Both the position numbers and the translations under genes were made by a program. A model generated the notes under the pieces. That model made no database searches, was not told the DNA's origin, and saw only the letters and a program-made list of their open reading frames with translations. A stretch of DNA of 64,000 bases from Nitriliruptoria bacterium (GTDB taxonomy: Bacteria; Actinomycetota; Nitriliruptoria; Euzebyales; Egibacteraceae): assembly GCA_003553565.1 (NCBI GenBank), contig PWER01000199.1:1-64000 (forward strand), read 5' to 3'. Positions 53,183 to 63,020 of the stretch are shown here, one piece after another. Position 1 is the first letter of the stretch; every line of letters starts with the position of its first letter.

Positions 53183-54475
53183 TCACTGGCGCAGGAAGCC
53201 CTCGTAGTTGCGCTGCAGCAGCTGGCTCTCGATCTGCTGCAGGGTGTTCAGCATCACGCCCACCGCGATCAGGATCACTGCGCCGGCGAACGGGAAGGGG
53301 ATGCCGAACAGGGCCGGGACGATGAACGACAGCACCGCCAGGAAGCCGAGGTATAGCGACCCGGCGGTCGTGATGCGGGTGAGCACGTAGTCGAGGTACT
53401 CCGCGGTGGGGCGTCCGGGACGGATGCCGGGCACGAACCCGCCGTGGCGCTTCATGTTGTCGGCGACGTCGCTGGGGTTGAACGTGATCGCGGTGTAGAA
53501 GAACGCGAAGAACACCACCAGAGCGAAGAAGCCGACCATGAACAGCGGGTCGTCCTGCTGGAAGTTCGCCTCGATCCACTGCTGCGCGCCGGGGCCGAGC
53601 ACGCCACCGAGCAGCTGCGGCAGGAACAGCAGCGAGCTCGCGAAGATGATCGGGATGACGCCGGACTGGTTCACCTTCAGGGGGATGTAGGTCGAGCTGC
53701 CCCCGTAGGTGCGGTTGCCGACGGTGCGCTTGGCGTACTGCACCGGGATGCGGCGCTGGCCGAGCTCCACGAACACCACGCCGACCACGAGCACCAGCCC
53801 GACGGCCATCACGATCGAGAAGGCGAGCTCACCGCCCTCGCCCAGCAGCACGGCACCGAGCTGGTTGGGCAGCTCGGCCACGATCGCCGAGAAGATGATC
53901 AGCGACATGCCGTTGCCGATGCCCTTCTCGGTGATGAGCTCGCCCAGCCACATGATGAACGCCACACCCGCGGTGAGGGTGAGCACCATCAGCGCCATGA
54001 TCGGCAGCGTGTCGTTGGGCATCAGGTTGGGGATCGGCTGCTGGAACAGCTGCTCGCCGCCCCCGCGGATGATCACCACGAGCCCGGTGGACTGCAGCAT
54101 CGCCAGCATGATCGTCAGGTAGCGCGTCCACTGGGTGATCTTGCGGCGCCCGGTCTCCCCCTCCTTGTTCCACTCGTCGAGCTTGGGGATGACCACCTTG
54201 AGCAGCTGCATGATGATGCTCGCGGTGATGTAGGGCATGATGCCCAGCGCGAACACCGACAGCTGGGTCAGCGCGCCGCCGGAGAACAGGTTCACCAGCT
54301 GGGTGACCCCGCCGGCGTCGAAGCCCTCGAGGAACGCGGTCAGGACCTGGTAGTCCACCCCCGGCAGGGGCACATGCGCGCCGAGTCGGTAGACCGCGAC
54401 GATGGCGAGCACGAAGAGGATCTTCGTGCGCAGGTCCGGGATACGGAACGCGTTCAAGAAGCCGCGGAGCATCAC
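53183..54475 (-). CDS. secY: Protein translocase subunit SecY
   Basis: A 430-residue channel of the Sec translocon with ten transmembrane helices. The plug region near GVDYQVLTAF, RGGGEQLFQQ, the cytoplasmic loop YAKRTVGNRTYGGSSTYIPLKVNQSGVIPIIFASSLL and the FNPSDVADNMKRHGGFVPGIRPG loop for SecA/ribosome contact are all present. It lies 76 bases after rplO. Confidence 0.97.
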   Translation of the reverse strand: MMLRGFLNAFRIPDLRTKILFVLAIVAVYRLGAHVPLPGVDYQVLTAFLEGFDAGGVTQLVNLFSGGALTQLSVFALGIMPYITASIIMQLLKVVIPKLDEWNKEGETGRRKITQWTRYLTIMLAMLQSTGLVVIIRGGGEQLFQQPIPNLMPNDTLPIMALMVLTLTAGVAFIMWLGELITEKGIGNGMSLIIFSAIVAELPNQLGAVLLGEGGELAFSIVMAVGLVLVVGVVFVELGQRRIPVQYAKRTVGNRTYGGSSTYIPLKVNQSGVIPIIFASSLLFLPQLLGGVLGPGAQQWIEANFQQDDPLFMVGFFALVVFFAFFYTAITFNPSDVADNMKRHGGFVPGIRPGRPTAEYLDYVLTRITTAGSLYLGFLAVLSFIVPALFGIPFPFAGAVILIAVGVMLNTLQQIESQLLQRNYEGFLRQ

Positions 54476-54551
54476 CGATCTCCTGGATCCGTCAGTGGCG
54501 CCGACGCCGCAGCGTCAGCGCGTCGGGCCGCGCGCCGGGGGGCGAGCGGGA

Positions 54552-55004
54552 TCAGCGGGTGCGCTCGAGGGTCTCGACGGTGCCGCCGGCAGCGGTGATC
54601 TTCTCGCGAGCGCTGGCCGAGAACGCGTGGGCGCGCACGGTCAGCGGCGCCGAGAGGTCACCGTCGCCGAGGACCTTCACCGGGGCCTTGCCCTTGCGGA
54701 CCATGCTGCGTCCGCGCAGGGCGTCCGGGTCGACCACGTCGCCCGAGGCGAACTCCTCGGCGAGCCGGCCGACGTTGACGGTCACGTACTCGACGCGGTT
54801 GGGGTTGCGGAAGCCCGGCAGCTTCGGCAGCCGCCGCTGGAGGGGGATCTGCCCGCCCTCGAAGCCGGCGGCGACGGTGCCCCGGGCGCCCGTGCCCTTG
54901 GTGCCGCGCCCAGCGGTCTTGCCCTTGCCGGCGCGCTCGCCGCGACCCTTGCGGATGCGGCGCTGCTTCGCGCCCTCGGGTGGCTTGAGGTGGTGGACCT
55001 TCAT
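54552..55004 (-). CDS. rplO: 50S ribosomal protein L15 (uL15)
   Basis: A 150-residue protein with the Gly/Arg-rich N-terminal extension (RRIRKGRGERAGKGKTAGRGTKG) and GFEGGQIPLQRRLPKLPGF. It overlaps rpmD by four bases and precedes secY, the normal spc order. Confidence 0.97.
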   Translation of the reverse strand: MKVHHLKPPEGAKQRRIRKGRGERAGKGKTAGRGTKGTGARGTVAAGFEGGQIPLQRRLPKLPGFRNPNRVEYVTVNVGRLAEEFASGDVVDPDALRGRSMVRKGKAPVKVLGDGDLSAPLTVRAHAFSASAREKITAAGGTVETLERTR

Positions 55005-55390
55005 CGCGCGTCCTCATCGGTGTCGGGTGCGTCGCTCGCGGGCGTCTCGGGCGCGGTCGAGAGCTCCTCGTCCTCGGCGGCGCGCAGCGCCTCGTCCTCG
55101 GCCTCGCGCAGCTCGACGACCTCCTCGTCGGCCACCGAGCCTCCGGCGGCCGGGTTGCCCACGCCCTTGGGCTCCTGCCCGGGCTCGACCGCCACGGCCT
55201 CATCCTGGCCGGCGTAGCGCACCTCGACCAGGTGGGCGACCTTGGCGATCATCCCGCGGATCTCGTCGCGATCGGGCTGGCGCACCGACTGGTGGCGCCG
55301 GCGCAGCCCCAGGGAGCGCACCGTCGCGCGTTGCGCGGGCTTGGCGCCCGAGAGCGAGCCGGTGAGCGTGACGGTCAGCTCGGCGCTCAC
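55001..55390 (-). CDS. rpmD: 50S ribosomal protein L30 (uL30) with acidic extension
   Basis: A 129-residue protein, twice the usual length. Residues 1-60 are a complete L30 (LTVTLTGSLSGAKPAQRATVRSLGL, ending HLVEVRY). The remaining 70 are acidic and Ala-rich (VADEEVVELREAEDEALRAAEDEE), probably disordered. The stop overlaps the rplO start, so the extension is truly in frame and not a read-through artefact. Start is GTG at 55390. Confidence 0.93.
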   Translation of the reverse strand: MSAELTVTLTGSLSGAKPAQRATVRSLGLRRRHQSVRQPDRDEIRGMIAKVAHLVEVRYAGQDEAVAVEPGQEPKGVGNPAAGGSVADEEVVELREAEDEALRAAEDEELSTAPETPASDAPDTDEDAR

Positions 55391-55391
55391 G

Positions 55392-55955
55392 TCAGGACTC
55401 CTTCACGTTCTGGAGCATCTTGCTCGGCAGCAGCTCCTCGAGGTCGAGGTCGCGGACCTCGGCCACCCGCTGGGGGTCGTGCAGGGACTTGAGCCCGACG
55501 ACCACCGCATGGACCACGTTGAGGGCGTTGTCCGAGCCGTGCGACTTGGCCAGGACATCCGCCACGCCGGCGCACTCCAGGACCGCGCGCACCGGTCCAC
55601 CAGCGATGACGCCGGTGCCGGGCGCAGCCGGCCGGAGCAGGACCTCGCCGGCCCCGTGCCGCCCGACGACCTCGTGGGGGATGGTCCTCTGGATGCGCGG
55701 GACCTTGAAGAAGCCCTTCTTGGCCTCCTCGACGCCCTTCTGGATCGCCGAGGGGACCTCCTTGGCCTTCCCGTGGCCCACGCCGACGGTGCCGTCGTTG
55801 TCGCCGACGACCACCAGCGCGGTGAACGAGAAGCGTCGTCCGCCGCGCACGACCTTCGACACGCGGTTGATCGCGACGACCTTCTCCTCATAGGGGCTGC
55901 GATCCTGCTCGCGACCGCGCTGGCGGCGGTTGCGACCGCCCTGGGTTGCTGCCAT
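55392..55955 (-). CDS. rpsE: 30S ribosomal protein S5 (uS5)
   Basis: A 187-residue protein at the mRNA entry channel. [41 protein letters not shown] and [26 protein letters not shown] are conserved. The N-terminal 20 residues are basic and variable. It ends one base before the rpmD GTG. Confidence 0.97.
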   Translation of the reverse strand: MAATQGGRNRRQRGREQDRSPYEEKVVAINRVSKVVRGGRRFSFTALVVVGDNDGTVGVGHGKAKEVPSAIQKGVEEAKKGFFKVPRIQRTIPHEVVGRHGAGEVLLRPAAPGTGVIAGGPVRAVLECAGVADVLAKSHGSDNALNVVHAVVVGLKSLHDPQRVAEVRDLDLEELLPSKMLQNVKES

Positions 55956-56017
55956 GGCGCTTTCCGTCCTCGTCAGTGGGGTGCGGTGGGATGTCGGGGA
56001 CCGCCCGGGGGCGGGGT

Positions 56018-56380
56018 CTACAGGTCGAGGCCACCCTCGCGCGCGCCGTCGGCGAGCGCGCGAACGCGGCCGTGGTAGGCGTTGCCGCCCCGGTCGAGCA
56101 CCACGCGCTCGATGCCCGCCTGCTGGGCGCGCTCGGCGACGCGGCGACCGACGAGGCTCGCCTGTCCGGTCTTGCCCTCCTCGCCCGGCGAGGAGAGGTC
56201 CGCCTCCAGTGTGGACGCTGAGACCAACGTGTGCCCGCGGGTGTCGTCGATCACCTGGGCATAGATGTGGCTGTTGGAGCGGAAGACCGCCAAGCGGGGC
56301 CGCTCGGGGCTGCCGGCGATCCGACGGCGGAGCCGCTGATGGCGACGGATGCGGGCGTCGCGACGGGTGGTCCGGGTCAT
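56018..56380 (-). CDS. rplR: 50S ribosomal protein L18 (uL18)
   Basis: A 120-residue 5S rRNA-binding protein. [35 protein letters not shown] and the [20 protein letters not shown] end are typical. ATG at 56380 gives the family start; the longer open frame upstream is shadow sequence. It follows rplF by 28 bases. Confidence 0.97.
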   Translation of the reverse strand: MTRTTRRDARIRRHQRLRRRIAGSPERPRLAVFRSNSHIYAQVIDDTRGHTLVSASTLEADLSSPGEEGKTGQASLVGRRVAERAQQAGIERVVLDRGGNAYHGRVRALADGAREGGLDL

Positions 56381-56408
56381 GCTGGGTCTCCTGATGCGTG
56401 CGGGCCGG

Positions 56409-56951
56409 TCACGCGCCGGCGGCCTTGCCGGCCTTGCGCCGGACGTGCTCATCGACGTAGCGGATCCCCTTGCCCTTGTAGGGCTCGGGCGGTCGGATGG
56501 CGCGGATCTTGGCGGCGGCCTGGCCGACGCGCTGCTTGTCGGCGCCCTTGACGATGACGCGCGTCGACGAGGGCACCTCGAAGGACACGCCCTCGGGCGC
56601 GGCCACGTCAACCGAGTGGCTGTAGCCGACCTGGAGGTTGATCTGGTCGCTGCCGCGGGCCGCGGCGCGGTAGCCCACGCCCACGATGTTGAGCTCGCGG
56701 GTGAACCCGTCGGTGACGCCGGTGACCATGTTGGCCAGCAGCGCGCGCGTCAGGCCGTGCAGCGCGCGGTGGTCGGGGTTGTCGCTGGGGCGCTCGACCA
56801 CCACGCGGTCGTCCTCGACCGTGATGCTGATGTCGGGGTGGACGTGCTGCTCCAGCTGCCCGTTGGGTCCGGTGACCGTGACGGTGTCGCCGTCGCGGCG
56901 CACCTCCACGCCGGAGGGCAGCGCCACCGGCTCCTTGCCAATACGACTCAT
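56409..56951 (-). CDS. rplF: 50S ribosomal protein L6 (uL6)
   Basis: A 180-residue protein near the factor-binding site. [38 protein letters not shown] and the [23 protein letters not shown]-terminal signature are complete. It lies 34 bases after rpsH. Confidence 0.97.
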   Translation of the reverse strand: MSRIGKEPVALPSGVEVRRDGDTVTVTGPNGQLEQHVHPDISITVEDDRVVVERPSDNPDHRALHGLTRALLANMVTGVTDGFTRELNIVGVGYRAAARGSDQINLQVGYSHSVDVAAPEGVSFEVPSSTRVIVKGADKQRVGQAAAKIRAIRPPEPYKGKGIRYVDEHVRRKAGKAAGA

Positions 56952-56985
56952 CGCCTGCTCCTGTTCCTCGTCGCGCCCGTCGGCG

Positions 56986-57387
56986 TCACCAGATGTAGGC
57001 GACGACCTCGCCGCCGATGCCACGCCGGCGCGCCTCGCGGTCGCTCATGAGGCCCTGGCTGGTCGAGATGATCGCGAGCCCGAGACCTCCGAGGACGCGC
57101 GGCACCTCGTCCTTCTTCACATAGACCCGCAGCCCCGGGCGCGACACGCGCTTGATGCCGGTCAGGGCGCCCTCGCCCCGACGGCCGGTGGGCTTCAGCG
57201 CGATGCGCAGCGTCGGGCGCGGGCGCGCGGGCTCGACCACGTAGTCGCGGATGTAGCCCTCCTGCTTGAGGATCTCCGCAACGCCCACCTTCTGCTTCGA
57301 GGACGGCATGGCGAGGTCGTCGGCGCGGGTGGTGGTGGCGTTGCGCAGCCGCGTCAGCATGTCCGCGACGGGATCGGTCATGGTCAT
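56986..57387 (-). CDS. rpsH: 30S ribosomal protein S8 (uS8)
   Basis: A 133-residue central-domain assembly protein and, in E. coli, translational repressor of the spc operon. [14 protein letters not shown] at the start and [31 protein letters not shown] at the end are standard. AAGGAG six bases before the ATG. The preceding gene is rplE; rpsN is absent from between them. Confidence 0.97.
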   Translation of the reverse strand: MTMTDPVADMLTRLRNATTTRADDLAMPSSKQKVGVAEILKQEGYIRDYVVEPARPRPTLRIALKPTGRRGEGALTGIKRVSRPGLRVYVKKDEVPRVLGGLGLAIISTSQGLMSDREARRRGIGGEVVAYIW

Positions 57388-57469
57388 GGCGTGCTCCTTG
57401 GGGTTGCCGGTGTGTGCGGGCGCTGCGCGCCGGCCCGGTACTTCCCGACGGGTTCGTTGCGGTCGGTGG

Positions 57470-58042
57470 CTAGCTGGCGCTGTCGGAGAACGGGAACCCG
57501 AGCGCTCGCAGGAGTGCGCGGCCGTGCTCGTCGCTGGTGGCTGTGGTCACGAACGTGAGGTCCATCCCACGCACCTGATCGACGTCGTCGTAGCTGATCT
57601 CGGGGAAGATCAGCTGCTCGGCGATGCCGAAGGTGTAGTTCCCGCGGCCGTCGAAGCTGGCGGGGTTGAGCCCGCGGAAGTCGCGGATGCGCGGCAAGGC
57701 GACGGCGAGCAGTCGGTCCAGGAACTCGTACATGCGGTCGCCGCGCAGGGTCACCTTGGCGCCGATCGGCATGCCCTGGCGCACGCGGAACCCGGCGATG
57801 GACTTGCGAGCCTCGCGCTGCACCGGCTTCTGCCCGGTGATGGCCGCGAGGTCGCGCATCGCCCCCTCGAGGGCGCGCGGGTCCTGAATGGCCTCGCCGA
57901 CGCCCACGTTCACCACGACCTTCTCGAGGCGGGGCACCTCCATGATGTTGGAGAGCCCGAGCTGCTGCTGCAGCGCAGGGCGCAGCTCGTCGCGGTAGCG
58001 CTGCTTCAGCCGTGGGGTGTCGGATGCGGTGGCGGTGCTCAT
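57470..58042 (-). CDS. rplE: 50S ribosomal protein L5 (uL5)
   Basis: A 190-residue 5S rRNA-binding protein. [47 protein letters not shown] and [11 protein letters not shown] are conserved. It follows rplX by 48 bases. The 82-base gap to rpsH is too short for the uS14 gene usual there. Confidence 0.97.
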   Translation of the reverse strand: MSTATASDTPRLKQRYRDELRPALQQQLGLSNIMEVPRLEKVVVNVGVGEAIQDPRALEGAMRDLAAITGQKPVQREARKSIAGFRVRQGMPIGAKVTLRGDRMYEFLDRLLAVALPRIRDFRGLNPASFDGRGNYTFGIAEQLIFPEISYDDVDQVRGMDLTFVTTATSDEHGRALLRALGFPFSDSAS

Positions 58043-58090
58043 GGTCGCTCGCTCGTGTCGTGATCGGGGGGATCTGGGGTGGGGCGGGGC

Positions 58091-58432
58091 CTAGAAGTCC
58101 TCGCCGCACTTCTTGCAGACGCGGACCTTGTCGCCGTCGTCGTCGATGCGCACGCCCACGCGGGTGGGGGCGTCGCAGGAGGGGCAGACCGGCATCACGT
58201 TGGACAGGTGGACCGGCCGCTCGACGTTCTGGATGCCACCGGACTTGTCGCCGCGGCGGGTGCGCTGCACGGGCTCGTGCCGGGTGACGACGTTGACGCC
58301 CTCCACCAGCGCGGTCCCCTCGTCGGGGTGGACCCGCACGACACGAGCGCGCTTGCCGCGGCCCTCGTCGCCGCCGCTCGCGTCCTTGCCGCGCATGACC
58401 TGCACGGTGTCCTCGCGCTTGACCCGCTCCAT
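58091..58432 (-). CDS. rplX: 50S ribosomal protein L24 (uL24) with zinc-ribbon C-terminus
   Basis: A 113-residue assembly initiator. The KOW motif (DTVQVMRGKDA) is followed by VEGVNVVTRHEPV. The C-terminus has CPSC and CKKCG, forming a four-Cys zinc ribbon. A charged insert (ASGGDEGRGKRAR) sits in the first loop. ATG at 58432 has GGAGG seven bases upstream and overlaps the rplN stop (TGATG); GTG at 58435 is less well spaced. Confidence 0.95.
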   Translation of the reverse strand: MERVKREDTVQVMRGKDASGGDEGRGKRARVVRVHPDEGTALVEGVNVVTRHEPVQRTRRGDKSGGIQNVERPVHLSNVMPVCPSCDAPTRVGVRIDDDGDKVRVCKKCGEDF

Positions 58433-58800
58433 CACAGCACCTCCGGCGCCAGCGAGACGATCTTCATGAAGCGCTGCTCGCGGAGCTCTCGGGCGACCGG
58501 CCCGAAGATGCGGGTGCCCCGCGGGTTGCGCTGCTTGTCGATGATGACGCAGGCGTTGTCGTCGAAGCGGATGTAGGTCCCGTCGCCGCGCCGCTTCTCC
58601 TTGCGCGTGCGCACGATGACCGCCTGGACCACGTCGCCCTTGCGGATGTTCGAGTTGGGGATGGCCTGCTTGACCGAGCCCACGACGACATCGCCCAGCG
58701 ACGCGTAGCGCCGCGAGGACCCGCCCAGCACGCGGATGGTCTGCACCTGCCGCGCCCCGGTGTTGTCGGCCACCTTGAGCCGTGACTCCTGTTGGATCAT
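58432..58800 (-). CDS. rplN: 50S ribosomal protein L14 (uL14)
   Basis: A 122-residue protein at bridge B5/B8. [27 protein letters not shown] and [27 protein letters not shown] are near-invariant. It opens the spc half of the cluster after a 148-base gap from rpsQ that may hold an internal promoter, although none is clear. Confidence 0.97.
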   Translation of the reverse strand: MIQQESRLKVADNTGARQVQTIRVLGGSSRRYASLGDVVVGSVKQAIPNSNIRKGDVVQAVIVRTRKEKRRGDGTYIRFDDNACVIIDKQRNPRGTRIFGPVARELREQRFMKIVSLAPEVL

Positions 58801-58948
58801 CTCTGCGTCTCTCCTCGTGCGGCGGCTGCCGCCTCGTGCGCCTGCGGTGGCGTGGGCTCGTCGCTCGCAGCGACCGCGAAGGCCTCGTGGGGAGCGGGCC
58901 GCGTCGCCCCGCCCCGCGGTGGCTCGCGGGTCGGGCGAGCGCCGGCTC

Positions 58949-59227
58949 CTACTTGGCCCGCTCGAGCACCTCGACGACGCGCCAGCGCTTGGTCTTGCTC
59001 AGCGGCCGCGTCTCCTGGATGCGGACGCGGTCACCCACGCCGGCCTCGTTGGCCTCGTCGTGCACCTTGTAGCGCTTGGACAGCGTGATGGTCTTGGCGT
59101 AGCGGGGATGGGTGGTGCGGCGGTTGACTCGCACGACCACCGTCTTGTCCATCTTGTCGCTGACCACGTGGCCCTGGCGGGTCTTGCGCTCGCCGCGGAC
59201 CTCGGTCGGCTGCTCGGGGGTGCTCAT
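58949..59227 (-). CDS. rpsQ: 30S ribosomal protein S17 (uS17)
   Basis: A 92-residue primary 16S rRNA binder. [29 protein letters not shown] and [29 protein letters not shown] are standard. It overlaps rpmC by four bases. Confidence 0.97.
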   Translation of the reverse strand: MSTPEQPTEVRGERKTRQGHVVSDKMDKTVVVRVNRRTTHPRYAKTITLSKRYKVHDEANEAGVGDRVRIQETRPLSKTKRWRVVEVLERAK

Positions 59228-59439
59228 TGGTCTCCTCCACCGCTGTCGGTGGCCAGCTCGCGCTCGCGCAGCACCGTCTTGGCGCGCGCGATGTCCCGAC
59301 GCACCTCGGTGAGGCGACGCGGGTTGTCGAGCTGTCCGGTCGCGTCCTGGAAGCGCAGGTTGAACAGCTCCTGCTGGAGCTCCTCAAGCTGCTCGGTCAG
59401 TGCCTCGTCGTCGAGGTCTCTCAGCTCACTCGCTTGCAT
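59224..59439 (-). CDS. rpmC: 50S ribosomal protein L29 (uL29)
   Basis: A 71-residue two-helix protein near the exit tunnel. [27 protein letters not shown] and [15 protein letters not shown] are typical. It overlaps the end of rplP by 14 bases and rpsQ by four. Confidence 0.96.
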   Translation of the reverse strand: MQASELRDLDDEALTEQLEELQQELFNLRFQDATGQLDNPRRLTEVRRDIARAKTVLRERELATDSGGGDQ

Positions 59440-59854
59440 CGCCCAGTCCCTCTCGCGTCACGAACTTGCACCGCACCGGCAGCTTGTTGGCAGCGCGTCG
59501 CATGGCCTCGCGCGCGATGTCCTCCTGCACGCCCGACAGCTCGAACATGACCCGGCCGGGCTTCACGACGGCGACGTAGCCCTCGGGAGAGCCCTTGCCG
59601 CCGCCCATGCGCGTCTCGGCCGGCTTCTTGGTGTAGGACTTGTCAGGGAAGATGGTGATCCACACCTTCCCGCCGCGCTTGATGTGCCGCGTCATGGCGA
59701 TGCGCGCCGCCTCGATCTGGCGGTTGGTCAACCAGCCCGCGTCGATGGCCTGCAGGCCGAAGTCACCGAAGTTCACCTCGGTGCCGCCCTTGGCCATGCC
59801 CTTCATGCGGCCGCGGTGCTGCTTGCGATAGCGGATCCTGCGCGGAGACAGCAT
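59426..59854 (-). CDS. rplP: 50S ribosomal protein L16 (uL16)
   Basis: A 142-residue protein at the A-site tRNA and central protuberance. [19 protein letters not shown] and [29 protein letters not shown] are near-invariant. The last few codons overlap rpmC in another frame. Confidence 0.97.
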   Translation of the reverse strand: MLSPRRIRYRKQHRGRMKGMAKGGTEVNFGDFGLQAIDAGWLTNRQIEAARIAMTRHIKRGGKVWITIFPDKSYTKKPAETRMGGGKGSPEGYVAVVKPGRVMFELSGVQEDIAREAMRRAANKLPVRCKFVTREGLGDASE

Positions 59855-59878
59855 CGGTGGGTCCTCCTGGCGGGGCGA

Positions 59879-60958
59879 CTAGCCCCGGTCGCTGCCGCGC
59901 TCGTCGGCGTCGGGGTCATCGGACGGCTCCGGTTCGCCTGCGCCTTGCTGGTCGCTCGGCGTGGAGACGTCCCAGCCCTCCAGCGCACTGCCCGGCTCGG
60001 GGGGCTCGGGCTCTGCGGGGGCTGGCGGCGGGGCCGCGGGCTCGCTGGCCTCGGGGGGCTGCTCGGTGGGCGGCTCGGATGGCTGCGCCGGAGCGGTGGG
60101 CTCGGTGGCGGGGGCCTCGGCCACCTCGTCAGCGCCCGAGGGGGCTGCCAAGCCGGTCTCCTCGGCCGGGGGAGCCAGTGCAGGGTCGGGCTCCGGCGCG
60201 GCCTGGGGCGGCTCGGCGCCTGCCTGCTCGGCCTGCACCTGCTGCTCCGCCTGCTCACGCAGCCGCTTGGCGCGCTCGGCCTCCTCCTGCTGGCGACGGC
60301 GGCGCACCTGCGCCTCGCGCCGCTCGGTGGAGGGCAGCTGCTCGCCGGTGTAGATCCACACCTTCACGCCGATGCGGCCATAGGTGGTCCGGGCCTCGTC
60401 GAGGCCGAAGTCGATCTTGGCTCGCAGCGTGTGCAGGGGCACGCGACCCTCGCGGTACCACTCGGTGCGGCTCATGTCGGCGCCGCCGAGGCGGCCCGAG
60501 CACTGCACGCGCACGCCCTCGGCGCCGGCCTTCATGGCGTTCTGGGTGGCCCGCCGCATCGCGCGGCGGAAGCTGACGCGGCCGCGCAGCTGCTCGGCGA
60601 CGTTGTGGGCGGTCACCTGGGCATCGAGCTCGGGGTTCTTGAGCTCCTTGATGTTCAGCTTGACCTGCTTGCCGCCGGTCATCTTCTCGAGGCGCTGGCG
60701 GATGTTGTCGGCCTCGGCGCCGCGGCGACCGATGACGATGCCCGGGCGCGCGGTCCACACGTCGATCGTCACCCGCTCGCGGGTGCGCTCGATGTGGATC
60801 TCCGAGATGCCGGCGTGGCGGACCCGCTCGCGGATGTACTCGCGGATGCGCTCATCCTCGATCACGTAGTCCGCGTAGTCGGCATCGGCGATCCAACGGG
60901 ACGTGTGCGGCTTGATCACGCCCAGCCGGAAGCCGTAGGGGTGGATCTTCTGCCCCAT
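59879..60958 (-). CDS. rpsC: 30S ribosomal protein S3 (uS3) with long Pro/Glu-rich tail
   Basis: A 359-residue protein; the normal S3 core ends near residue 215 ([21 protein letters not shown]). [16 protein letters not shown], the KH domain [21 protein letters not shown] and [21 protein letters not shown] are intact. The next 30 residues are a charged helix rich in Arg, Glu and Ala; the last 110 are Pro/Glu/Ala repeats such as [18 protein letters not shown]. Mycobacterial S3 has a shorter tail. The tail would project near the mRNA entry. Confidence 0.95.
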   Translation of the reverse strand: MGQKIHPYGFRLGVIKPHTSRWIADADYADYVIEDERIREYIRERVRHAGISEIHIERTRERVTIDVWTARPGIVIGRRGAEADNIRQRLEKMTGGKQVKLNIKELKNPELDAQVTAHNVAEQLRGRVSFRRAMRRATQNAMKAGAEGVRVQCSGRLGGADMSRTEWYREGRVPLHTLRAKIDFGLDEARTTYGRIGVKVWIYTGEQLPSTERREAQVRRRRQQEEAERAKRLREQAEQQVQAEQAGAEPPQAAPEPDPALAPPAEETGLAAPSGADEVAEAPATEPTAPAQPSEPPTEQPPEASEPAAPPPAPAEPEPPEPGSALEGWDVSTPSDQQGAGEPEPSDDPDADERGSDRG

Positions 60959-60962
60959 CGCG

Positions 60963-61487
60963 TTACTCCTCGCGCTCGGCCTCGGCCGGCGACTCGCCGG
61001 CGGCCTCGGCCTGGTCGGTGTGCTCGGTCTGGCTGGCGGTCTCGGTGTCGGGCTCCGAGGCCTGCGTGGGCTCGTCGGTCGCGCCGGCAGCGGCGGCGCC
61101 GCCGACGGTGGCGGCGGCGGGCACGCTCCGGGCGGCCTCGGGCTCGTCGTCCTCTGAGGGGGCGGACACCGTCACGGTGAGGTGGCTGGTGCGCTTGCGG
61201 ATGCGCGTCGCCCGCCCCATCGCGCGGGGGCGGAACCGGCGCAGCACCGGTCCCTCGTCGACGAAGACGGTGGCGACCCGGAGCTCGTCGGCGTCGAGGT
61301 CGTGGTTGTTCTCGGCGTTGGCGATCGCCGACTCCAGCGTCTTGCGGATCGGCTCCGCCGCCCCCTTCGGCGACACGAGCAGCAGCTCCCGCGCCCGGTC
61401 CACGGGCAGATCACGGATCTGCCCGGCGACCTGGCGCAGCTTGTTCGGCGCGGTGCGCACGAACTTCGCTGTGGCCTTCACTTCCAT
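60963..61487 (-). CDS. rplV: 50S ribosomal protein L22 (uL22) with acidic tail
   Basis: A 174-residue protein lining the exit tunnel. The core (about 1-110) has [25 protein letters not shown] and the tunnel hairpin [23 protein letters not shown]. The last 64 residues are Ala/Glu/Thr-rich and acidic. It ends four bases before rpsC. Confidence 0.95.
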   Translation of the reverse strand: MEVKATAKFVRTAPNKLRQVAGQIRDLPVDRARELLLVSPKGAAEPIRKTLESAIANAENNHDLDADELRVATVFVDEGPVLRRFRPRAMGRATRIRKRTSHLTVTVSAPSEDDEPEAARSVPAAATVGGAAAAGATDEPTQASEPDTETASQTEHTDQAEAAGESPAEAEREE

Positions 61488-61518
61488 CGTGATGCTCTCC
61501 TTCGCCGGCTGCCGGCGG

Positions 61519-61812
61519 TCAACGACGACGCCGCGCCTTGGTCTGCTGCTTCTCGCCCGCGCCGCGCCACTTGATGGCGCGCGTCGGTGCGAACTCGCCC
61601 AGCTTGTGGCCGACCATCGCCTCGGAGACGTAGACCGGCACGTGCTTGCGGCCGTCGTGGACGGCGATCGTGTGGCCCACCATCTCCGGGCCGATCTCCG
61701 AGCGCCGCGACCAGGTGCGGATGACCCGCTTCTCGCCGCTGGCGTTCAGCCGCTCGATCTTCGCCGCGAGGTGGTGATCGACGAAGGGTCCCTTGCGCAG
61801 GCTGCGTGGCAT
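61519..61812 (-). CDS. rpsS: 30S ribosomal protein S19 (uS19)
   Basis: A 97-residue head protein. [63 protein letters not shown] are standard. The start is the ATG at 61812; the longer upstream frame is shadow. Confidence 0.97.
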   Translation of the reverse strand: MPRSLRKGPFVDHHLAAKIERLNASGEKRVIRTWSRRSEIGPEMVGHTIAVHDGRKHVPVYVSEAMVGHKLGEFAPTRAIKWRGAGEKQQTKARRRR

Positions 61813-61841
61813 GGCGCGTCCTCGTGTGCTGTCGGGTGTGC

Positions 61842-62672
61842 CTAGCGCCGACGCTTGCCGCGGCGGCGGATGATGTCGCGGTCGCTCTGCTTGCCCCGCT
61901 TGCGGGTGCGACCTTCCTTCTTGCCCTGCGGGTTGGTGGGATGGCGACCGCCGGCCTTGTGGCCCTCGCCGCCTCCCAGCGGGTGGTCGACCGGGTTCAT
62001 CGACACGCCGCGCACCTTGGGGCGGCGCCCCTGCCAGCGGCTGCGTCCGGCCTTGCCCACCTCGATGAGCTCGTGCTCGACGTTGCCGACCTGTCCGACC
62101 GTGGCGCGGCACTCGGCGCGGACCTGGCGGATCTCGCCCGAGGGCAGCCGGATGGCAGCCATCCCGCCCTCCTTGGCGAGCAGCTGCACGCGCGCGCCGG
62201 CCGAGCGGCCCATCTTGGCGCCGCCGCCCGGGCGCAGCTCGATGGCGTGCACCGTGGTGCCCACCGGGATGTTGCGCAGCGGCAGGGCGTTGCCAGGGCG
62301 GATGTCCGCGCCCTCACCCGAGGTCAGCACGTCGCCGACCTGGACCTTCTCGGGCGCGAGGATGTAGCGCTTCTCGCCGTCCACGTAGTGCAGGCGCGCG
62401 ATGTTGGCCGACCGGTTCGGGTCGTACTCGATCTCGGCGACCTTGGCGGGGATCCCGTCCTTGGTGCGCCGGAAGTCGATCTCGCGCAGCTTGCGCTTGT
62501 GACCGCCGCCACGTCGCCGTGCGGTGATCCGGCCCTGGGCGTTGCGCCCGGCGTGCTTGGGGTTCGGCGCGGTCAGCGACTTGAGCGGCTGATCGGTGGT
62601 GATCTCATCGAAGGTCTTGCCGCTCATGCCACGCCGCGCGGGCGTGGTCGGCTTGTACCTGCGGACTGCCAT
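61842..62672 (-). CDS. rplB: 50S ribosomal protein L2 (uL2)
   Basis: A 276-residue core protein next to the peptidyl-transferase centre. [36 protein letters not shown] and [20 protein letters not shown] (with the conserved His) are complete. It lies 47 bases after rplW. Confidence 0.98.
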   Translation of the reverse strand: MAVRRYKPTTPARRGMSGKTFDEITTDQPLKSLTAPNPKHAGRNAQGRITARRRGGGHKRKLREIDFRRTKDGIPAKVAEIEYDPNRSANIARLHYVDGEKRYILAPEKVQVGDVLTSGEGADIRPGNALPLRNIPVGTTVHAIELRPGGGAKMGRSAGARVQLLAKEGGMAAIRLPSGEIRQVRAECRATVGQVGNVEHELIEVGKAGRSRWQGRRPKVRGVSMNPVDHPLGGGEGHKAGGRHPTNPQGKKEGRTRKRGKQSDRDIIRRRGKRRR

Positions 62673-62719
62673 CGTGGTGCTCCGTGTGTGGTCGCGCTGG
62701 GTCGGGTCGCGCCGGCTGG

Positions 62720-63010
62720 CTAGTAGCCGAGCTCGAAGATGTCGATCGTGTCGCCCTCGCGCAGGCTGACGATGGCGCGCTTGCTGTCCTTGCGGCGGCC
62801 CTGCTGGAACCCGAACCGCTTGCGCTTGCCCTTGCGGTTCAGCGTGTTCACCTTGTCGACCTTCACCTCGAAGATCGTCTCGACCGCCTGCTTGATCTCG
62901 GTCTTGTTGGCGCTGGGGTGGACCTCGAAGGTGTACCGGCCCTCGTCGAGCAGCCCGTAGCTCTTCTCGCTGACCACCGGGGCGATGATGACCTTGCGCG
63001 GATCGTCCAT
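62720..63010 (-). CDS. rplW: 50S ribosomal protein L23 (uL23)
   Basis: A 96-residue exit-site protein, docking site of trigger factor and [32 protein letters not shown] and [28 protein letters not shown] are typical. It follows rplD by ten bases. Confidence 0.96.
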   Translation of the reverse strand: MDDPRKVIIAPVVSEKSYGLLDEGRYTFEVHPSANKTEIKQAVETIFEVKVDKVNTLNRKGKRKRFGFQQGRRKDSKRAIVSLREGDTIDIFELGY

Positions 63011-63020
63011 CGCGAGCCTC

